From assembly GCA_019421015.1 (NCBI GenBank), contig JAHZGC010000006.1, forward strand, positions 113,968 through 177,967: 64,000 nucleotides of DNA. Direction: 5' to 3'. This DNA is from Coriobacteriaceae bacterium. Lineage in GTDB: Bacteria; Actinomycetota; Coriobacteriia; Coriobacteriales; UMGS124. The notes below the pieces were generated by a model that worked only from the letters and a program-made list of their open reading frames with translations, searched no databases and had not been told where the DNA came from. Each line of letters starts with the position of its first letter. Position 1 is the first letter of the stretch. The position numbers were made by a program, and so were the translations under genes. Shown piece by piece: positions 62,138 through 64,000 of this stretch.

Positions 62138-62935
62138 ATGGCCGAGCTGGTGGCTGCGTTTTCGACCCCCGAGTCGTTGATTCAACTGGTGATGCTGGCG
62201 TTTCTCGAGATTATCCTTGGCATCGACAACATCGTGTTCATCTCGATCACGGCCGATCGTCTGCCGGTTCACCAGCAGTCGCTGGGCCGGCGCCTCGGCC
62301 TTGCTGCCGCACTCGTGACCCGTGTGGCGTTGCTCTTTACCATCGGTTGGGTCATGGCGCTCACGCAGCCGATCTTCACCATTCCACTGGGGGAGCACGG
62401 CCTAGACGTAAGCGGTAAGAACCTCATCCTGCTCGTCGGTGGCGCCTACCTTATCTACAAGGGGTTCGTGGAGCTCAAAGAGACGCTTGCCCTGCACGAG
62501 GAGCGTGAGGCGCTAGGCCATCCCGACCACGTGGCCAAGCCGGCCCTGGGGCTTGCCCGCGCAGTGGCGACCATCGCGTTCATGGACGTGGTGTTCTCGC
62601 TCGACTCGGTGATCACCGCCGTGGGCATGGTGAACCACGTAATCATCGCCGCGCTCGCCATCGTCATCGCCATCGTGTTCATGATGGTTTTTGCCGACAC
62701 GGTCTCGGGCTTTATCAACCGCAACCCCGAGATCAAGATCCTTGCCCTCTTCTTCATCCTGGCCATCGGCGTGATGCTCGTGCTCGAGTTCTTCCACATC
62801 GAGATCCCCAAGGCCTACCTCTACGTTGCCATGATCTTCTCGCTCGTGGTGACGCTTATCCAGATGGCCTACGCCCGCAACCTCGAGAAGCTGCGCAAGG
62901 AGATTGCCGAGCATGCTGAGGAGGTGGAGCAGTAA
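62138..62935 (+). CDS. TerC family integral membrane protein
   Basis: 265 residues with seven or eight hydrophobic helices. Two family signatures are intact: LGIDNIVFI (D30) in helix 1 and FMDVVFSLDSVITAVG (D150, D156), whose acidic residues are thought to bind metal. GGAGGT (62120-62125) precedes both the ATG at 62138 and an in-frame GTG three bases earlier, so either may be used. The family (TerC/Alx/YkoY) exports manganese or metalates exported proteins. A charged C-terminal tail (ARNLEKLRKEIAEHAEEV) is cytoplasmic. Not obviously linked to the neighbours. Confidence 0.88.
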   Translation: MAELVAAFSTPESLIQLVMLAFLEIILGIDNIVFISITADRLPVHQQSLGRRLGLAAALVTRVALLFTIGWVMALTQPIFTIPLGEHGLDVSGKNLILLVGGAYLIYKGFVELKETLALHEEREALGHPDHVAKPALGLARAVATIAFMDVVFSLDSVITAVGMVNHVIIAALAIVIAIVFMMVFADTVSGFINRNPEIKILALFFILAIGVMLVLEFFHIEIPKAYLYVAMIFSLVVTLIQMAYARNLEKLRKEIAEHAEEVEQ

Positions 62936-62993
62936 CGGACGGCGCGGATAGGCGATTGGCCAGAAGGCGGTCGCATGGCGTATGAGACGCAGG

Positions 62994-63025
62994 GCGCCCC
63001 TGGGCTTGGAGCTCGGGGCGCTTTT
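62994..63025 (+). terminator. Terminator after the TerC gene
   Basis: GCGCCCC (62994-63000) pairs with GGGGCGC (63015-63021), followed by TTTTC. The rest of 62936-63300 shows no gene. Confidence 0.75.
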
Positions 63026-63300
63026 CGTTGGCGATAGGACGAGAGTGTCGGGATGAAGCGGGTCCTGCCAACGCCTGTATCGCGTGTGGCCATCCTGCGG
63101 AGCCGCCTCCATAGGCCGTTTGTCGGTGCCCTTTCGCCCTCGCGGCCCTATCCGCGGCGATCGTCGTTGCTCGTACCCTGTAGAATACCCCAATGCACCA
63201 TTGCGCACTGTAGGCCGTTTGCCCGGCGTCCTGTCCTGCCTTACGTCCCGCCTAGGGCCCGGCAGCACGGTCGCCCAACGGATGGAGAAGGAGAGACTGC

Positions 63301-64000
63301 ATGGCACGATCGTTCAAATCGATGGACGGCAACACCGCCGCCGCGCATGTGTCCTATGCGTTCACCGAGGTGGCCGGTATCTACCCGATCACCCCGTCGA
63401 GCCCCATGGCCGACTTCGTGGACCAGTGGTCCGCACAGGGGCGCAAGAACATCTTCGGCACCACGGTCAAGGTATGCGAGATGGAGTCCGAAGCCGGCGC
63501 GGCCGGCGCGGTGCACGGCTCGCTGACGGCCGGCGCCCTCACGACCACCTACACGGCCTCCCAGGGCCTGCTCCTCATGATCCCCAACATGTACAAGATC
63601 GCCGGCGAGGGCCTGCCCACCGTGTTCCACGTGAGCGCGCGCACCGTGGCCAGCCACGCCCTCAACATCTTTGGCGACCACTCCGACGTCATGGCCTGCC
63701 GCCAGACTGGCTTTGCCATGCTCGCCGAGGGCAACGTGCAGGAGGTCATGGACCTCTCGGCCGTCGCCCACCTGGCCGCCATCAAAGGCCGCGCGCCGTT
63801 CCTCAACTTCTTCGACGGCTTCCGTACCTCGCACGAGATCCAGAAGGTCGCCGTGTGGGACTACGACGACCTGGCTGACCTGTGTGACTTCGAGGCCGTC
63901 AAGGCCTTCCGCGACCACGCCCTGAACCCCGAGCACCCGCACTCGCGCGGCAGCCACGAGAACGGCGACATCTTCTTCCAGCACCGCGAGGCCTGCAACA
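63301..64000 (+). CDS. nifJ: Pyruvate:ferredoxin (flavodoxin) oxidoreductase, N-terminal part (partial)
   Basis: Start at 63301 with AAGGAGAG (63287-63294); the frame is open to the window edge, giving 233 residues of a protein that is normally near 1,180. MDGNTAAAHVSYAFTEVAGI, then YPITPSSPMADFVDQWS and EMESEAGAAGAVHGSLTAGA, are the conserved domain I of PFOR (the thiamine-dependent 'PYR'-side N-terminal domain). The enzyme oxidatively decarboxylates pyruvate to acetyl-CoA and reduces ferredoxin in the cytoplasm. It is a core fermentative enzyme and marks the end of the accessory region. The gap upstream (365 bp) should carry its promoter. Confidence 0.93.
   Translation, partial: MARSFKSMDGNTAAAHVSYAFTEVAGIYPITPSSPMADFVDQWSAQGRKNIFGTTVKVCEMESEAGAAGAVHGSLTAGALTTTYTASQGLLLMIPNMYKIAGEGLPTVFHVSARTVASHALNIFGDHSDVMACRQTGFAMLAEGNVQEVMDLSAVAHLAAIKGRAPFLNFFDGFRTSHEIQKVAVWDYDDLADLCDFEAVKAFRDHALNPEHPHSRGSHENGDIFFQHREACN

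Noticed and set aside
63241..63984. Minus-strand open frame opposite the pyruvate:ferredoxin oxidoreductase gene
   Set aside because: The plus strand matches PFOR domain I closely. The antisense frame is a shadow.
1..64000. Prophage, integrative element or plasmid region
   Set aside because: No integrase, capsid, relaxase or replication gene was found. Repeats are small and intergenic.
1..64000. tRNA or rRNA genes
   Set aside because: No cloverleaf with a conserved T-loop or rRNA-like segment was recognised by eye. A dedicated tRNA scan would settle it.

Overview
The window is GC-rich, gene-dense DNA that looks like the accessory respiratory part of a Coriobacteriia chromosome, most likely Eggerthellaceae (Slackia/Eggerthella-like). 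That assignment is inference from gene content: many Tat-exported FAD 'fumarate reductase-like' flavoproteins, multi-pass membrane LuxR regulators with a C-terminal HTH, a DmsAB-type molybdoenzyme and extracellular multiheme cytochromes. No rRNA, tRNA, phage or CRISPR locus was seen.

Layout. 1-3378: N-terminal part of a membrane regulator (minus, cut by the window edge) divergent from flavoprotein F1. 3587-9006: LysR regulator divergent from a DmsA/DmsB/TorD-like operon; the chaperone gene is frameshifted. 9168-13427: Fic-like/winged-helix regulator divergent from a triheme cytochrome c fused to a sulfite-oxidase-type (SUOX) domain, followed by a split SUOX-like partner. 13741-17646: unknown protein, frameshifted flavoprotein F2, LysR. 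18113-26108: LuxR/F3 pair, a HemW-like protein without its cluster cysteines, an MFS exporter and a membrane protein. 26195-31538: hydrolase with an in-frame amber stop, a phased operator-like array with no gene, F4/LuxR pair. 31673-35779: remnants of a flavoprotein and a VOC protein, frameshifted F6, and a second Fic-like regulator. 35823-40085: LuxR divergent from a second cytochrome-SUOX plus SUOX-partner module. 40153-44850: TetR/F7 pair, a deletion relic of a third cytochrome-SUOX locus, and a decayed DUF3791/DUF3990 cassette. 45000-58397: glycosyltransferase, F8/LuxR, DUF4143 relic, LuxR/F9, LuxR and F10. 58668-64000: DNA glycosylase, TetR, Tat-exported ferredoxin-like protein, TerC and the start of pyruvate:ferredoxin oxidoreductase.

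How it works together. Almost every exported redox enzyme has its own regulator next to it, usually divergently transcribed: membrane LuxR for F1, F3, F4, F8, F9 (and convergent for F10) and for one cytochrome-SUOX module; LysR for DmsAB and F2; TetR for F7 and the ferredoxin-like protein; Fic-like winged-helix proteins for the other cytochrome-SUOX module and F6. This suggests a set of separately inducible terminal reductases for different organic electron acceptors. No quinol-oxidising membrane cytochrome is encoded here, so electrons must come from elsewhere.

The intergenic DNA carries several repeat families: a 129-bp nested palindrome (3 copies with paired changes), a 130-bp element with inverted ends (2 copies) and a ~200-bp element with inverted ends (2 copies). 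Six genes carry a frameshift or nonsense change; sequencing error must be excluded before calling them all pseudogenes.
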